This document shows positions 1 through 8,140 of a DNA stretch of 64,000 nucleotides, one piece after another (the first letter of the stretch is position 1; each line of letters begins with the position of its first letter). The notes under the pieces were generated by a model. It was not told where the DNA came from, searched no databases, and was given only the letters and a program-made list of their open reading frames with translations. This DNA is from Galliscardovia ingluviei (lineage in GTDB: Bacteria; Actinomycetota; Actinomycetes; Actinomycetales; Bifidobacteriaceae). The DNA is taken from assembly GCF_014635685.1 (NCBI RefSeq), contig NZ_BMDH01000001.1, forward strand, positions 558,001 to 622,000, given 5' to 3'. The translations under genes and the position numbers were made by a program.

Positions 1-791
1 GTCGGACTGCGCAGCTACCCGCATGGATCACGTGGATTATTATTGGTCACGCTTTAGTTGGGCTACGGCTTATCATGATGCCAGTAGCTTCACTTGACCG
101 AGCCTTGATGATGGCCGCTCTTGCACAAACAGCACGCTGTATCGGTCGTCCCAGTAGTTCCATAAGCAGTTTTTCCTGGAGTATCGTACTGCTGCTCTTT
201 GCACAACCACAGTTGTGTGTTGATCTCGGATTTGCACTTTCATGCACTTCCGTAGGAGCAATACTTGCTTGGAGTAATCGCCTTACTCACGCACTCCATA
301 TGGTAATGCCTCGGACAATTGCAGCAACACTTGCTGTTACCTTAAGCGCACAGTTCGCAACAACACCAATAACTGCGCTTATTAACCCGCAATACGCACT
401 TTGGGCTCCGCTTGCTAATATTCTGATTACTCCAGTAATAGCAATAGCGACCATTTGCGGAATACTTGGATTATGTACTGCTTGGTGCATACCGGTATTC
501 GCACACTGTATATTGGTAGTCTGCTCATGGTGCTGTTCATGGATAACGAGTGTTGCCCGAGTATGCACACAACTACCAGGCAACATTATCCCCCTACCAT
601 CTGAGGTTGGGGGAGCAGGGATAATACTACTGATTCAAATACTGATAGTAAGTGTGATTAAGTATTGCACAGCACAGCTCAAAACTCGCATAGTGCATAG
701 GTTCCATGCAGGACATGCTCAACATCGATCTATGCTCACACCATGGCAACGCGTACAACTTTGGATAGCAGAAACACGGTTAATGCTCTAA
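1..791 (+). CDS. comEC: ComEC/Rec2 DNA-uptake channel, C-terminal part (cut by window edge)
   Basis: The reading frame is open from base 3 of the window, so this is the end of a larger gene. ComEC is the inner-membrane channel for single-stranded DNA during natural transformation. The visible part has several hydrophobic segments and, near its start, an Arg-Ala-Leu-Met-Met run ending in Gly-Arg-Pro, which resembles the conserved block of the ComEC competence domain. It is followed by holA, and comEC-holA is a common actinobacterial order. The C-terminal metallo-beta-lactamase-like domain of longer ComEC proteins is absent: the protein ends with a basic tail after the last membrane segment. 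Whether the missing N-terminal half is intact cannot be seen here. Confidence 0.75.
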   Translation, partial: RTAQLPAWITWIIIGHALVGLRLIMMPVASLDRALMMAALAQTARCIGRPSSSISSFSWSIVLLLFAQPQLCVDLGFALSCTSVGAILAWSNRLTHALHMVMPRTIAATLAVTLSAQFATTPITALINPQYALWAPLANILITPVIAIATICGILGLCTAWCIPVFAHCILVVCSWCCSWITSVARVCTQLPGNIIPLPSEVGGAGIILLIQILIVSVIKYCTAQLKTRIVHRFHAGHAQHRSMLTPWQRVQLWIAETRLML

Positions 792-912
792 TACTAACTT
801 TACCAATATAAGCGGTGTAATGGGAGTTGTTGTAGCGGATATACATAGCCATAAGAGAAAAGTAATGATATTCGAGTACTCTGGTTGCTAGTTATCGCAG
901 ATAAGGGTAAGT

Positions 913-1872
913 ATGGTCACACAACTGAGCACAGTCACGTATGTCTATGCAGGTGACAAGCATCTCAATAACCAAACGGTGCAAGATCTCATTGCTCGTG
1001 CACAGCAGCTTGTGCCTCAGGCACAGCGTATTGAGCTTGATGCCGCGCAATCAAGCATCTATGATTTTCGTGAAGCTACCAGTCCAACACTGCTAAGCGA
1101 CACTGCAATCGTCATACTCTCCAATATGGCACAAGCAAGCACCGACCTTGTCAAAGAGATTACAACATATATCAGCATGCCACATGACGGGCAATCCTAC
1201 ATCATATGCCAACAGCTCGAAGGCAACGCGAAAAAAGTCAAAGATACCCTACAAGCTGCTGGTGCACAAATAATTACCGTACAGGATCTGAACAAAGAAC
1301 GCGATCTTGTTGAATATGTAATTTCCTGTTTTGCAGCAAGAAAACGCATGATTACACGAAATGCCGCACAATTTATGGCATCAGTGCTTATCGGACAAGC
1401 AGACCAAATCCAAGCATTGAGCAACCAGCTTTGCGATGATTTCGATACTGACCCGATAGACATTGATGTAGTACAACAATATACAACCGCAGCTCCTCAA
1501 GTTAAAGGATTTGCTATTGCCGATATGGCGCTCGCTGGCAATGGTGCCGCGGCGGTTGTACAGTTGAGGCAAGCGCTTATCCAAGGCACCGACCCCTTAG
1601 CTATTATTGGTGCCCTGGCTTCGTCACTACGAACTATGGCTAAAACAGCTGTCGCACAGGCGGGACTAATTGCGAGTAGAGAAGTCGGTCCATCATGGTT
1701 GATGAATAAAGCACGTAAACAGCTTAGTGGTTGGAATACGCCAGCAATGGCTAAATGCTTTGAACTACTTGCGCAAGCTGATGCTGTTGCAAAGGGCGCA
1801 CCAGGGGATACACAGTACGCACTGGAACAAGCGGTAATGGCTATCGCGACTCGTGGTAATCAAAATGCATAA
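913..1872 (+). CDS. holA: DNA polymerase III delta subunit
   Basis: The 319-residue product fits HolA, the clamp-loader subunit that opens the beta sliding clamp. It begins with a short beta-strand and Tyr-Ala-Gly-Asp-Lys sequence typical of the actinobacterial form, in which the N-terminal AAA+ fold lacks a true Walker A motif. The C-terminal half contains an alanine-rich helical collar region. It directly follows comEC, the usual neighbour. The ATG at 913 has only a weak purine-rich stretch (aaggg) upstream, so the exact start is moderately certain. Family assignment rests on length, context and overall sequence character rather than one diagnostic motif. Confidence 0.85.
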   Translation: MVTQLSTVTYVYAGDKHLNNQTVQDLIARAQQLVPQAQRIELDAAQSSIYDFREATSPTLLSDTAIVILSNMAQASTDLVKEITTYISMPHDGQSYIICQQLEGNAKKVKDTLQAAGAQIITVQDLNKERDLVEYVISCFAARKRMITRNAAQFMASVLIGQADQIQALSNQLCDDFDTDPIDIDVVQQYTTAAPQVKGFAIADMALAGNGAAAVVQLRQALIQGTDPLAIIGALASSLRTMAKTAVAQAGLIASREVGPSWLMNKARKQLSGWNTPAMAKCFELLAQADAVAKGAPGDTQYALEQAVMAIATRGNQNA

Positions 1873-1906
1873 GCAATCTAAGTATTCAATCTATAAATCG
1901 GTTATG

Positions 1907-1933
1907 CAATTGGCGGCACTGATCTGCCAATTG
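1907..1933 (+). terminator. Hairpin after holA
   Basis: CAATTGGC at 1907-1914 pairs with GCCAATTG at 1926-1933, with two more weak inner pairs. No T-run follows, so it is a weak or non-classical terminator, or a processing stem, between holA and tsaE. Confidence 0.35.
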
Positions 1934-1975
1934 TACTAGAGCAAAGACTACACTGGCGACAGTAGTGGAGGAAGT

Positions 1976-2623
1976 ATGCAACAAGAAACTCGACAAGAGA
2001 TACCTCAATCTGACGCACAACTGTCTGATAGTAGTCATGTGAATTTGACTGTGCCGACGGCTGAGGATATGCGAAACTTAGGTGCAGCCGTTGCGCATAT
2101 TGTACAAGGTGGGGATGTGGTTGTACTTTCTGGACCATTAGGCGCTGGCAAAACCACATGGGCTCAAGGATTTGGACAAGCATTACAGGTACAAGGCCCC
2201 ATGGTTTCGCCAACCTTTACTATTGCTAGGCAATTACACGGGAAGTTTGCTAACGGTAATCCTGCAACGATTGTGCATGTAGATGCATACCGTCTTGGAG
2301 GTCATGACTATGCTCCAGGAGAAGATGAAGTATCGCGGTTACTTGATGAGCTTGAGTCTCTTGGACTCGATGAACTTTTGGACAGTCCACAAGCTGATAC
2401 TGTGGTGCTGATGGAATGGGGAGAACAAATGGCTGCGGCGCTGGCTCCGGAACGTTTTGAAATACATATTAATCGACCAACGTTGCTCCCAGAACAGGCA
2501 TCAGATGTACTCAGTGCTGATGGTGAGCGGACAGTGAGTATCAATGCTTATGGGCAGGAGTTGCAATTACGGTTACAACAATTACAGACATCTCTGCAGC
2601 ATACTATGCACCAAGATGTGTGA
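1976..2623 (+). CDS. tsaE: tRNA t6A synthesis ATPase TsaE
   Basis: TsaE is the small P-loop ATPase that works with TsaB and TsaD to transfer threonylcarbamoyl to A37 of ANN-decoding tRNAs. The Walker A motif GPLGAGKTT is near residue 50, followed by the family's Pro-Thr-Phe-Thr segment and an HVDAYRL motif; VLMEWGE resembles the family's Walker B-like element. The protein (215 residues) is longer than the roughly 150-residue E. coli form, with extra sequence at both ends, as is common in actinobacteria. The start is supported by aggaag just upstream. The gene heads the cluster tsaE-tsaB-rimI-tsaD. Confidence 0.92.
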   Translation: MQQETRQEIPQSDAQLSDSSHVNLTVPTAEDMRNLGAAVAHIVQGGDVVVLSGPLGAGKTTWAQGFGQALQVQGPMVSPTFTIARQLHGKFANGNPATIVHVDAYRLGGHDYAPGEDEVSRLLDELESLGLDELLDSPQADTVVLMEWGEQMAAALAPERFEIHINRPTLLPEQASDVLSADGERTVSINAYGQELQLRLQQLQTSLQHTMHQDV

Positions 2624-2702
2624 TTTCACCCTATGCATTGCGTTGAAACGCACCATCTTTTACAAGAAAAACTGTAGGTAGAAAGAGAAGCTTGAGTTTC
2701 CA

Positions 2703-3599
2703 ATGCTAGAACACAACAATCCAGATCAGCGTACTCTTGTTATTGACTCGTCATATGGTTCGACTGTTGCTATAGTCGGCGGTAGTGCTCTTACGCAAAC
2801 TGATACACGGGCACATGTCGAGCAACTTGTTCCTCATATTCAAACGGTATTGAAAAACAATCATGTGGAACTTCAAGACCTGAACAATATCGTGGTTGGC
2901 ATCGGGCCTGCACCTTTTACCGGACTTCGAGCAGGAATTGTTGCAGCGAGAGCGCTTGCGTTCTCACAGCATGTGCCGTTGCTTGGTCAGGATATTCTAG
3001 AGCCGCAAGCATTATGGTTGGCGCAGCAGCTCAACCGAATGCGTTCTGGACAGCAGGAACACACTCATACAGTGCGCGATATTGCATTAATTGTAAATGA
3101 TGCAAGAAGAAAGCAACTATATTGGAGAGCATACGATATTACAGGTATACCAGCACTACCAGATGACAATCATGTTGATAAGACGTCGCTGAAATTACCA
3201 GATCCAGTTACAGCGATTGATATTAGTAAACCTGAAGATATTATGCCACAGCTAGCATCTGCTCTTGGCTCGTTCCCAAGAGAGAACATCGGCAGTAATG
3301 CGGCTGTTGCCGATGCTCCTACTTACTGTGTGCATGTGATGGGACAAGGCGTGCAACGGTATAGAGCAAGCCTGATTGATGCTTATACCGATATAGCCTT
3401 TGGGCAGATTTATGACGAATCGTTGTGGCAGATTGATCCTCAACAGGCAGCATTGTATATGACCATTACCGCGTATGCGCATCATCAACAGGGGGGAACG
3501 TGCGCAACTGAGCCCTTGTATGTGCGCCGTCCAGATGTTGCTGTGCCAAACCCGCTGAAACATGTGTTGGGTTCAGGTAATGTCCATCATCATGAATAA
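2703..3599 (+). CDS. tsaB: tRNA t6A synthesis protein TsaB
   Basis: TsaB is an ASKHA-fold paralogue of TsaD that forms the TsaB-TsaD core of the threonylcarbamoyl transferase. The N-terminal Val-Ile-Asp-Ser-Ser strand, the His-Val-Glu-Gln-Leu segment near residue 39 and the GIGPAPFTGLRAGI motif near residue 70 are the family signature. At 298 residues it is on the long side for TsaB; the excess lies in the middle and C-terminal regions. The order tsaE-tsaB-rimI-tsaD is the standard actinobacterial arrangement and confirms the call. Confidence 0.92.
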   Translation: MLEHNNPDQRTLVIDSSYGSTVAIVGGSALTQTDTRAHVEQLVPHIQTVLKNNHVELQDLNNIVVGIGPAPFTGLRAGIVAARALAFSQHVPLLGQDILEPQALWLAQQLNRMRSGQQEHTHTVRDIALIVNDARRKQLYWRAYDITGIPALPDDNHVDKTSLKLPDPVTAIDISKPEDIMPQLASALGSFPRENIGSNAAVADAPTYCVHVMGQGVQRYRASLIDAYTDIAFGQIYDESLWQIDPQQAALYMTITAYAHHQQGGTCATEPLYVRRPDVAVPNPLKHVLGSGNVHHHE

Positions 3600-3685
3600 C
3601 GACTGGGCTTTCAGATGGTGACTTCAGATGGAATTACTACTAACGCTATATTGAACACAAGGAACTACTTATTCGGATACGTACC

Positions 3686-4156
3686 ATGTTTACTATTCGC
3701 ACTTTAACAGATCAGGATATTGACGCTATTGCTAAGCTTGAGCAGCAGTTATTTGGCATGGAAGCGTGGAGCAAAGCAGCAATAGAACAAGAAATCCATG
3801 CGCCGGCTCGATATTATCTGGTAGCCACACGCCAAGAAGAGCTTGTTGGGTATGCAGGCTTTTGGTACGACGGTGATGATGCACAACTCATGACCATCGG
3901 AGTAAGTCAAAGTGTGCAAGGACAACAAGTAGGAAGCACACTACTGCAACAGCTAGTAGATTATGCTCGACAACTTGGAGCGTATCGTATGTTACTAGAA
4001 GTTCGTGTAGATAATGAGCCTGCACTTGGTCTGTATCGTAAATTTGGGTTTACGACTATGGGAATACGTAAACGGTACTATCAGCCAGAAGGTATTGACG
4101 CCTACACAATGAGTGTACAGCTCAACACTCGGCGTGTAGGATTTCAAGTAGAGTGA
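3686..4156 (+). CDS. rimI: Ribosomal-protein alanine N-acetyltransferase RimI
   Basis: A 156-residue GNAT-family acetyltransferase. The acetyl-CoA loop is represented by QSVQGQQVGSTLLQQL (consensus Q/RxxGxG/A), followed by the conserved Asp-Asn-Glu-Pro-Ala segment and a YRKFGF motif typical of RimI, which acetylates the N terminus of ribosomal protein S18. In actinobacteria rimI regularly sits between tsaB and tsaD, sometimes fused to one of them; here it is separate. The substrate is inferred from family and position. Confidence 0.9.
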   Translation: MFTIRTLTDQDIDAIAKLEQQLFGMEAWSKAAIEQEIHAPARYYLVATRQEELVGYAGFWYDGDDAQLMTIGVSQSVQGQQVGSTLLQQLVDYARQLGAYRMLLEVRVDNEPALGLYRKFGFTTMGIRKRYYQPEGIDAYTMSVQLNTRRVGFQVE

Positions 4157-4237
4157 GCAGCATAAAGAAACCATAAACACATCAGTAGAATAACCGCACC
4201 ACACCGTACTGTTAACGGCAATATGAATAGAGGAAAA

Positions 4238-5287
4238 ATGGCTCAAGCACCCCGAGTACTCGGCATTGAATCAACTTGCGATGAAACTGCTGCAGCAATA
4301 GTGCAGGGTAGAGAACTTATCAGCAACGTGGTTGCTTCTTCTATGCAGGAGCATGCGAGATATGGTGGAGTGATTCCTGAAATCGCTTCACGTGCACATG
4401 CCCAATCGTTTATTCCTGTGGTAGAACAAGCGTTGCATGATGCGCATCTTACACTTGATGATATTGATGCTATTGCCGTTTCAGCAGGCCCGGGATTAGC
4501 TGGATGCCTGGCAGTAGGTGTTTCCGGAGCTAAGGCACTCGCACTGGCTGCAAATAAGCCGCTCTATGGTATTAATCATGTTATTGGTCATATTGCGGTA
4601 ACTCAATTACAGTTTGGCGCTTTTCCAGAGCGCACCATGGCCCTTATTGTCTCTGGTGGGCATACTTCACTGTTGGAGGTGCATGATATTGCTCGTGATG
4701 TGCGCGTTAAAGGTACGACACTTGATGACGCTGCAGGCGAATGCTTCGATAAAGTGGCACGGTTGTTGGGTTTCCCATATCCAGGTGGTCCGTATATTGA
4801 TCGACATGCGCGTTTAGGTGATCCACATGCTTTACGTGTTCCACAAGGACTGACACAAGGAAGGGCGGGTGCTGAGCATCCATTTGATTTTAGCTTTTCT
4901 GGAGTAAAAACTGCTGTTGCACGTTGGGTTGAACAAGAAACTGCCCAAGGTCATGAGATTCCTGTTGATGATGTGTGCGCGTCATTAGCATATTCTGTTG
5001 CCGATGTGCTTGCAAAAAAAGCAATTACAGCATGTGTGGATGCTGATGTCTATACGCTAGTTGTTGGTGGCGGATTTAGCGCAAACTCGCAGTTGCGTGC
5101 TGCTTTGCAGCAGTACGGTGAACGTCACGGTATTGAAGTGAGGCTTCCTGAATTGAAGCTGTGTACCGATAACGGTGCTATGGTTGCTCAACTTGGTGTC
5201 AATCTCATAGAAGCTGGCTGTGCTCCAAGTCCTTTGGATTGTCCAATTGATTCTGCAATGCCATTAGATCAGGTGTATATGCAGTAA
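4238..5287 (+). CDS. tsaD: tRNA N6-adenosine threonylcarbamoyltransferase TsaD
   Basis: The catalytic subunit for t6A37 formation. The protein opens with GIESTCDETAAAIV, has the metal-site motif NHVIGH (the two His ligands of the usual HxxGH are kept), then VSGGHTSL and, near the C terminus, GGGFSANSQLR. I chose the ATG at 4238 because agagga lies immediately upstream and because it gives the usual N terminus; an in-frame ATG at 4223 would add only five residues and has no ribosome binding site. Last gene of the t6A cluster; it converges on the XRE regulator. Confidence 0.93.
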   Translation: MAQAPRVLGIESTCDETAAAIVQGRELISNVVASSMQEHARYGGVIPEIASRAHAQSFIPVVEQALHDAHLTLDDIDAIAVSAGPGLAGCLAVGVSGAKALALAANKPLYGINHVIGHIAVTQLQFGAFPERTMALIVSGGHTSLLEVHDIARDVRVKGTTLDDAAGECFDKVARLLGFPYPGGPYIDRHARLGDPHALRVPQGLTQGRAGAEHPFDFSFSGVKTAVARWVEQETAQGHEIPVDDVCASLAYSVADVLAKKAITACVDADVYTLVVGGGFSANSQLRAALQQYGERHGIEVRLPELKLCTDNGAMVAQLGVNLIEAGCAPSPLDCPIDSAMPLDQVYMQ

Positions 5288-5319
5288 TGGTGTGCCATCG
5301 CATGCTTTTAACCAAGCTC

Positions 5320-5622
5320 TTAGTGTAAATTCAAGGTATATTGCTGGAAGAGCTCGAGTTCACTAATATGCAAGGCATCACAGAGTGCGCCAATTTTATC
5401 AAGGCTAATAGAGCGTTCAGCTCGCTCAATCCTGCCCATATATGAGCGATCGATTTCTGCTGCGTGTGCTAGTGCTTCTTGGCTTAGGCCTCGCTCATGA
5501 CGGAAATAGCGAATGGCTTGTGCAAATGCTTGACGACGTGCTATAGCCGATGGAGCTGATAGAGCAGGTGATGTTGGTACGTTAGATACATTGGTTGTGT
5601 GCAATTGTGGTGAGTTATCCAT
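5320..5622 (-). CDS. XRE-family HTH transcriptional regulator
   Basis: A 100-residue protein with a Cro/C1-type helix-turn-helix across roughly residues 30-90: FRHERGLSQEALAHAAEIDRS followed by YMGRIERAERSISLDKI and the ALHI segment. The first 30 residues are low-complexity (Thr, Ser, Ala, Pro). It has no effector domain, so it probably senses nothing directly or depends on a partner. It is divergent from a small gene of unknown function, and a perfect 16-bp palindrome (5659-5674) between the two is a likely operator. No Shine-Dalgarno sequence is evident before its ATG. Confidence 0.85.
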   Translation of the reverse strand: MDNSPQLHTTNVSNVPTSPALSAPSAIARRQAFAQAIRYFRHERGLSQEALAHAAEIDRSYMGRIERAERSISLDKIGALCDALHISELELFQQYTLNLH

Positions 5623-5658
5623 GATTGCACAGTCTGTTCTGTTTTATTTGACTTGTCC

Positions 5659-5674
5659 ACGGACTATAGTCCGT
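5659..5674. promoter_or_regulatory. 16-bp perfect palindrome, likely operator of the XRE regulator
   Basis: ACGGACTATAGTCCGT is a perfect inverted repeat in the 54-bp gap between the divergent XRE gene and the small gene starting at 5677. Its centre contains TATAGT (5665-5670), a plausible -10 box placed 6 nt before the ATG at 5677. A protein bound here would cover that promoter. Binding by the neighbouring XRE protein is an inference from position. Confidence 0.6.
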
Positions 5675-5676
5675 AT

Positions 5677-5934
5677 ATGGCTGCATGTTCTGGAGATATG
5701 TTACAAGTGCAACAATGTATGACTCAATTACGAGAAATTGATGGCAATATTGCAGCAGAACATTATTATGCACATTCTGTGCCGATACCTGTGCTTAAAG
5801 GGGTATTGCAATATTGTAATACAGTAGTGGCAGCACGAAAAAATATCAATGAAATGCGCGAAGCGGAGTATTTGCGATATATTCATTGGCGATCAGTGGT
5901 TATAGTGGAGCTTTTGGAGCGTGGAGTTTTCTAG
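5677..5934 (+). CDS. Small protein of unknown function (85 residues)
   Basis: I do not recognise this protein. It is soluble-looking, with Cys residues near the N terminus, a central region rich in Tyr/His/Val and a charged helical segment (AARKNINEMREAEYLRY) near the C terminus; no membrane segment is evident. A TTG at 5653 would extend it by eight residues but would place the palindrome inside the coding region. The ATG at 5677, with TATAGT ending 7 nt before it and no ribosome binding site, suggests a leaderless mRNA. The divergent XRE gene makes it a candidate target of that regulator. Confidence 0.55.
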   Translation: MAACSGDMLQVQQCMTQLREIDGNIAAEHYYAHSVPIPVLKGVLQYCNTVVAARKNINEMREAEYLRYIHWRSVVIVELLERGVF

Positions 5935-5960
5935 AAGCGGTATGTTGAAAGCGCGTCGGC

Positions 5961-5989
5961 TTGCATAGAATGCTTAAACGTTTTACCAT
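5961..5989 (+). promoter_or_regulatory. Probable ribokinase promoter with LacI-type operator
   Basis: TTGCAT (5961-5966) and TACCAT (5984-5989) are 17 bp apart. The spacer holds AAACGTTT (5976-5983), a CG-centred palindrome of the LacI-family type, so a bound repressor would sit between -35 and -10. The LacI-family gene two positions downstream (7056-8096) is the natural candidate. Confidence 0.5.
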
Positions 5990-6033
5990 AATACAAACAC
6001 TATTGAAACTAGATAAGACAATGGAGTTGAAAT

Positions 6034-7011
6034 ATGATGGATCAGCATATTCATGAGTTACTAGTTAATATTGGTACTCATAATCAATCAATTAGTGTTG
6101 TTGGCTCAATGAATGCAGACTACACTGTGTTTACTGAACGATTGCCACAGCCTGGAGAGACTGTAGAGGGCGGACAACTGGTGATTTTGCCGGGAGGAAA
6201 GTCTGGAAATCAATCTGCGAGCGCGGCAAAAATTGGTGCCCATGTTTCCCTGATAGGTGCAGTAGGTAATGATAGTAATGCAGATTTCTTGTTAGCACAC
6301 CTACACAACGCTGGAGTAGATACGCAGGCTATAGAGCGCCTCGAGGCTCCAAGTGGAACAACGGTGATTACTGTCGACAGTGAAGGGGAAAACACAATTG
6401 TCTATTCTCCAGGATCAAACGGTCAGGTAACTCCTTCGTTGGTGCGTAAACATAGTGAGACCATTGCTCAAAGTGCTGTTTTGGGCTTATGCCTAGAAAG
6501 TCCTATGGATTCGGTTATTGAAGCAGCACGTATTGCGCATGCTCATAACACGACGGTACTAGTGAATAACTCGCCATTCCATGAAGATCTGCCAGAAGCA
6601 TTGCGAGAGGCATGTGATATTTTACTAGTAAATGAACATGAAATGTGTCAAATGCTGCATATCGATGAACCAAGTGATGAGGACTGGCATAATTTTGATT
6701 GGGATGGCGCTATTCAAGCACTACAGGCTCTTCAGATTGAGTGTGCGGTCATCACATTAGGTGCGCAAGGATCGGTAGTAATCGATCATGGTACGTGTAC
6801 TCGTATCGATTCTGTTCGCGTACAAGCAGTGGATACCACTGGGTGCGGTGATGCGTTTATGGGTACTATTTTGGCTGGTCTTGCTGCAGGATATTCATTA
6901 CAAGACAGTGCACATTGTGCATCTTATGTTGCTGGATTTGCTGCTACGGGGCATGGTGCACAAGCATCATATGGTACAGTCGAACAGATTACTGCATTAT
7001 TTAATGAGTAA
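6034..7011 (+). CDS. rbsK: Ribokinase (PfkB family)
   Basis: A 325-residue PfkB-family sugar kinase that would phosphorylate ribose to ribose 5-phosphate. The N-terminal signature GGKSGNQSASAAKIGA (around residue 55) and the C-terminal signature DTTGCGDAF (around residue 270), carrying the catalytic Asp, are both present; Cys replaces the usual Ala in DTTGAGDAF, which is unlikely to abolish activity. The start has ggag 7 nt upstream. The gene is followed 44 nt later by a LacI-family regulator, probably co-transcribed. No ribose transporter lies next to it. Substrate specificity is inferred from similarity to ribokinases. Confidence 0.85.
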   Translation: MMDQHIHELLVNIGTHNQSISVVGSMNADYTVFTERLPQPGETVEGGQLVILPGGKSGNQSASAAKIGAHVSLIGAVGNDSNADFLLAHLHNAGVDTQAIERLEAPSGTTVITVDSEGENTIVYSPGSNGQVTPSLVRKHSETIAQSAVLGLCLESPMDSVIEAARIAHAHNTTVLVNNSPFHEDLPEALREACDILLVNEHEMCQMLHIDEPSDEDWHNFDWDGAIQALQALQIECAVITLGAQGSVVIDHGTCTRIDSVRVQAVDTTGCGDAFMGTILAGLAAGYSLQDSAHCASYVAGFAATGHGAQASYGTVEQITALFNE

Positions 7012-7055
7012 ATACATACTAATGTATTACGTTATATAGGTATAGAGAGGTCACA

Positions 7056-8096
7056 TTGCCCAAGCGTGTAACTATCCGCGAAGTTGCCCAGCAAGCACAT
7101 GTTTCAGTTGCTGCTGTGTCTCGTGTGTTGAATAATAAGCCAATGCGCATCACAGAAGCAACAAGAGCACGTATTCGAGAAGTTGCTGCAGAGCTTGGGT
7201 ATGTACCTAATGTCAATGCTCAGGCATTGGTTACTCATCAATCCAAGTTACTTATGCTCATTATTCCTGATATTGAAAATATGTTTTTTGCATCGTTTGC
7301 AAAACAGCTTGAGGATGCGGCACGTGACTATGGATATTTGTTGATTGTAGCCAATGCTGATGAGCAGCAGGATCAGGAACAGGCTTTACTCCAGCAGGTG
7401 AGCGCCCGAGGCATTGATGGAACGTTTATCATTCCCACATTACAATCGTGCCATCATAGCGATCAGCTTATTGCAGCTATAAACTCCATGACAACTCCGG
7501 TGGTTTGCGTTGATCGAGTGATTGCAGACTTACCATGTGATGCAGTAGGACTTGACCATCGAGAGGGAGGTCGTCTTGCTGCGCGAACACTGCTTGAGCA
7601 TGGGCATCGAAAGTTAGCTTGTGTTACTGCTGAACATGACATTATTAGTGCAGCAGAGCGGGCGCAGAGTTTTGTACAGACAGTACAAGAATTTTCGCAC
7701 AATCATAAACACGATCCTGCTACAGTGCAACTTTTTGAAGGCGGCTATAAATTTGAGGGTGGTTATGCATGTGCGGACTCTATTATTGATAGTGATATAA
7801 CCGCAGTATTTTGCTGCAATGACAATATGGCTATGGGGATACGACAACGATGCGCAGAACGTGCGGTTAACGTCCCACAGGATCTATCGATTGTTGGATA
7901 TGACGCTATTGCTCAGCGTTTTATGTTGGGTGCAATGCTGACAACTATTGTGCAAGATGTAACTTCAATGGCGACAACTTCAATGGCGTTGATGGTGGAA
8001 CGCTTACAAGAGACAAGCCAGCACATTGCGCGCGATCCACGCGTGCAAATACTGCCAGTACACCTTCAAGATCACGGTACTGTGCAGCAGTTGTAA
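7056..8096 (+). CDS. LacI-family transcriptional regulator, probable ribose regulator
   Basis: A 346-residue LacI/GalR protein. The N-terminal helix-turn-helix TIREVAQQAHVSVAAVSRVLN and hinge are intact, followed by a periplasmic-binding-protein-like sensor domain (LIIPDIENMFFASF onward) that ends with the family's VGYDAIAQ and dimer segments. The start is a TTG at 7056, supported by agagagg 5 nt upstream and by the MPKRVTIREVA N terminus. Its position behind ribokinase suggests control of ribose use, and the AAACGTTT site at 5976-5983 is a likely operator. Convergent with the topoisomerase gene. Confidence 0.88.
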   Translation: MPKRVTIREVAQQAHVSVAAVSRVLNNKPMRITEATRARIREVAAELGYVPNVNAQALVTHQSKLLMLIIPDIENMFFASFAKQLEDAARDYGYLLIVANADEQQDQEQALLQQVSARGIDGTFIIPTLQSCHHSDQLIAAINSMTTPVVCVDRVIADLPCDAVGLDHREGGRLAARTLLEHGHRKLACVTAEHDIISAAERAQSFVQTVQEFSHNHKHDPATVQLFEGGYKFEGGYACADSIIDSDITAVFCCNDNMAMGIRQRCAERAVNVPQDLSIVGYDAIAQRFMLGAMLTTIVQDVTSMATTSMALMVERLQETSQHIARDPRVQILPVHLQDHGTVQQL

Positions 8097-8140
8097 CACA
8101 GTACCATGCATGTTCCCGCACATACAGTCGTATGGGCGTC

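Noticed and set aside
4223-4237. Earlier ATG for tsaD
   Set aside because: It adds only five residues, lacks a ribosome binding site, and would swallow the agagga sequence that serves the ATG at 4238.
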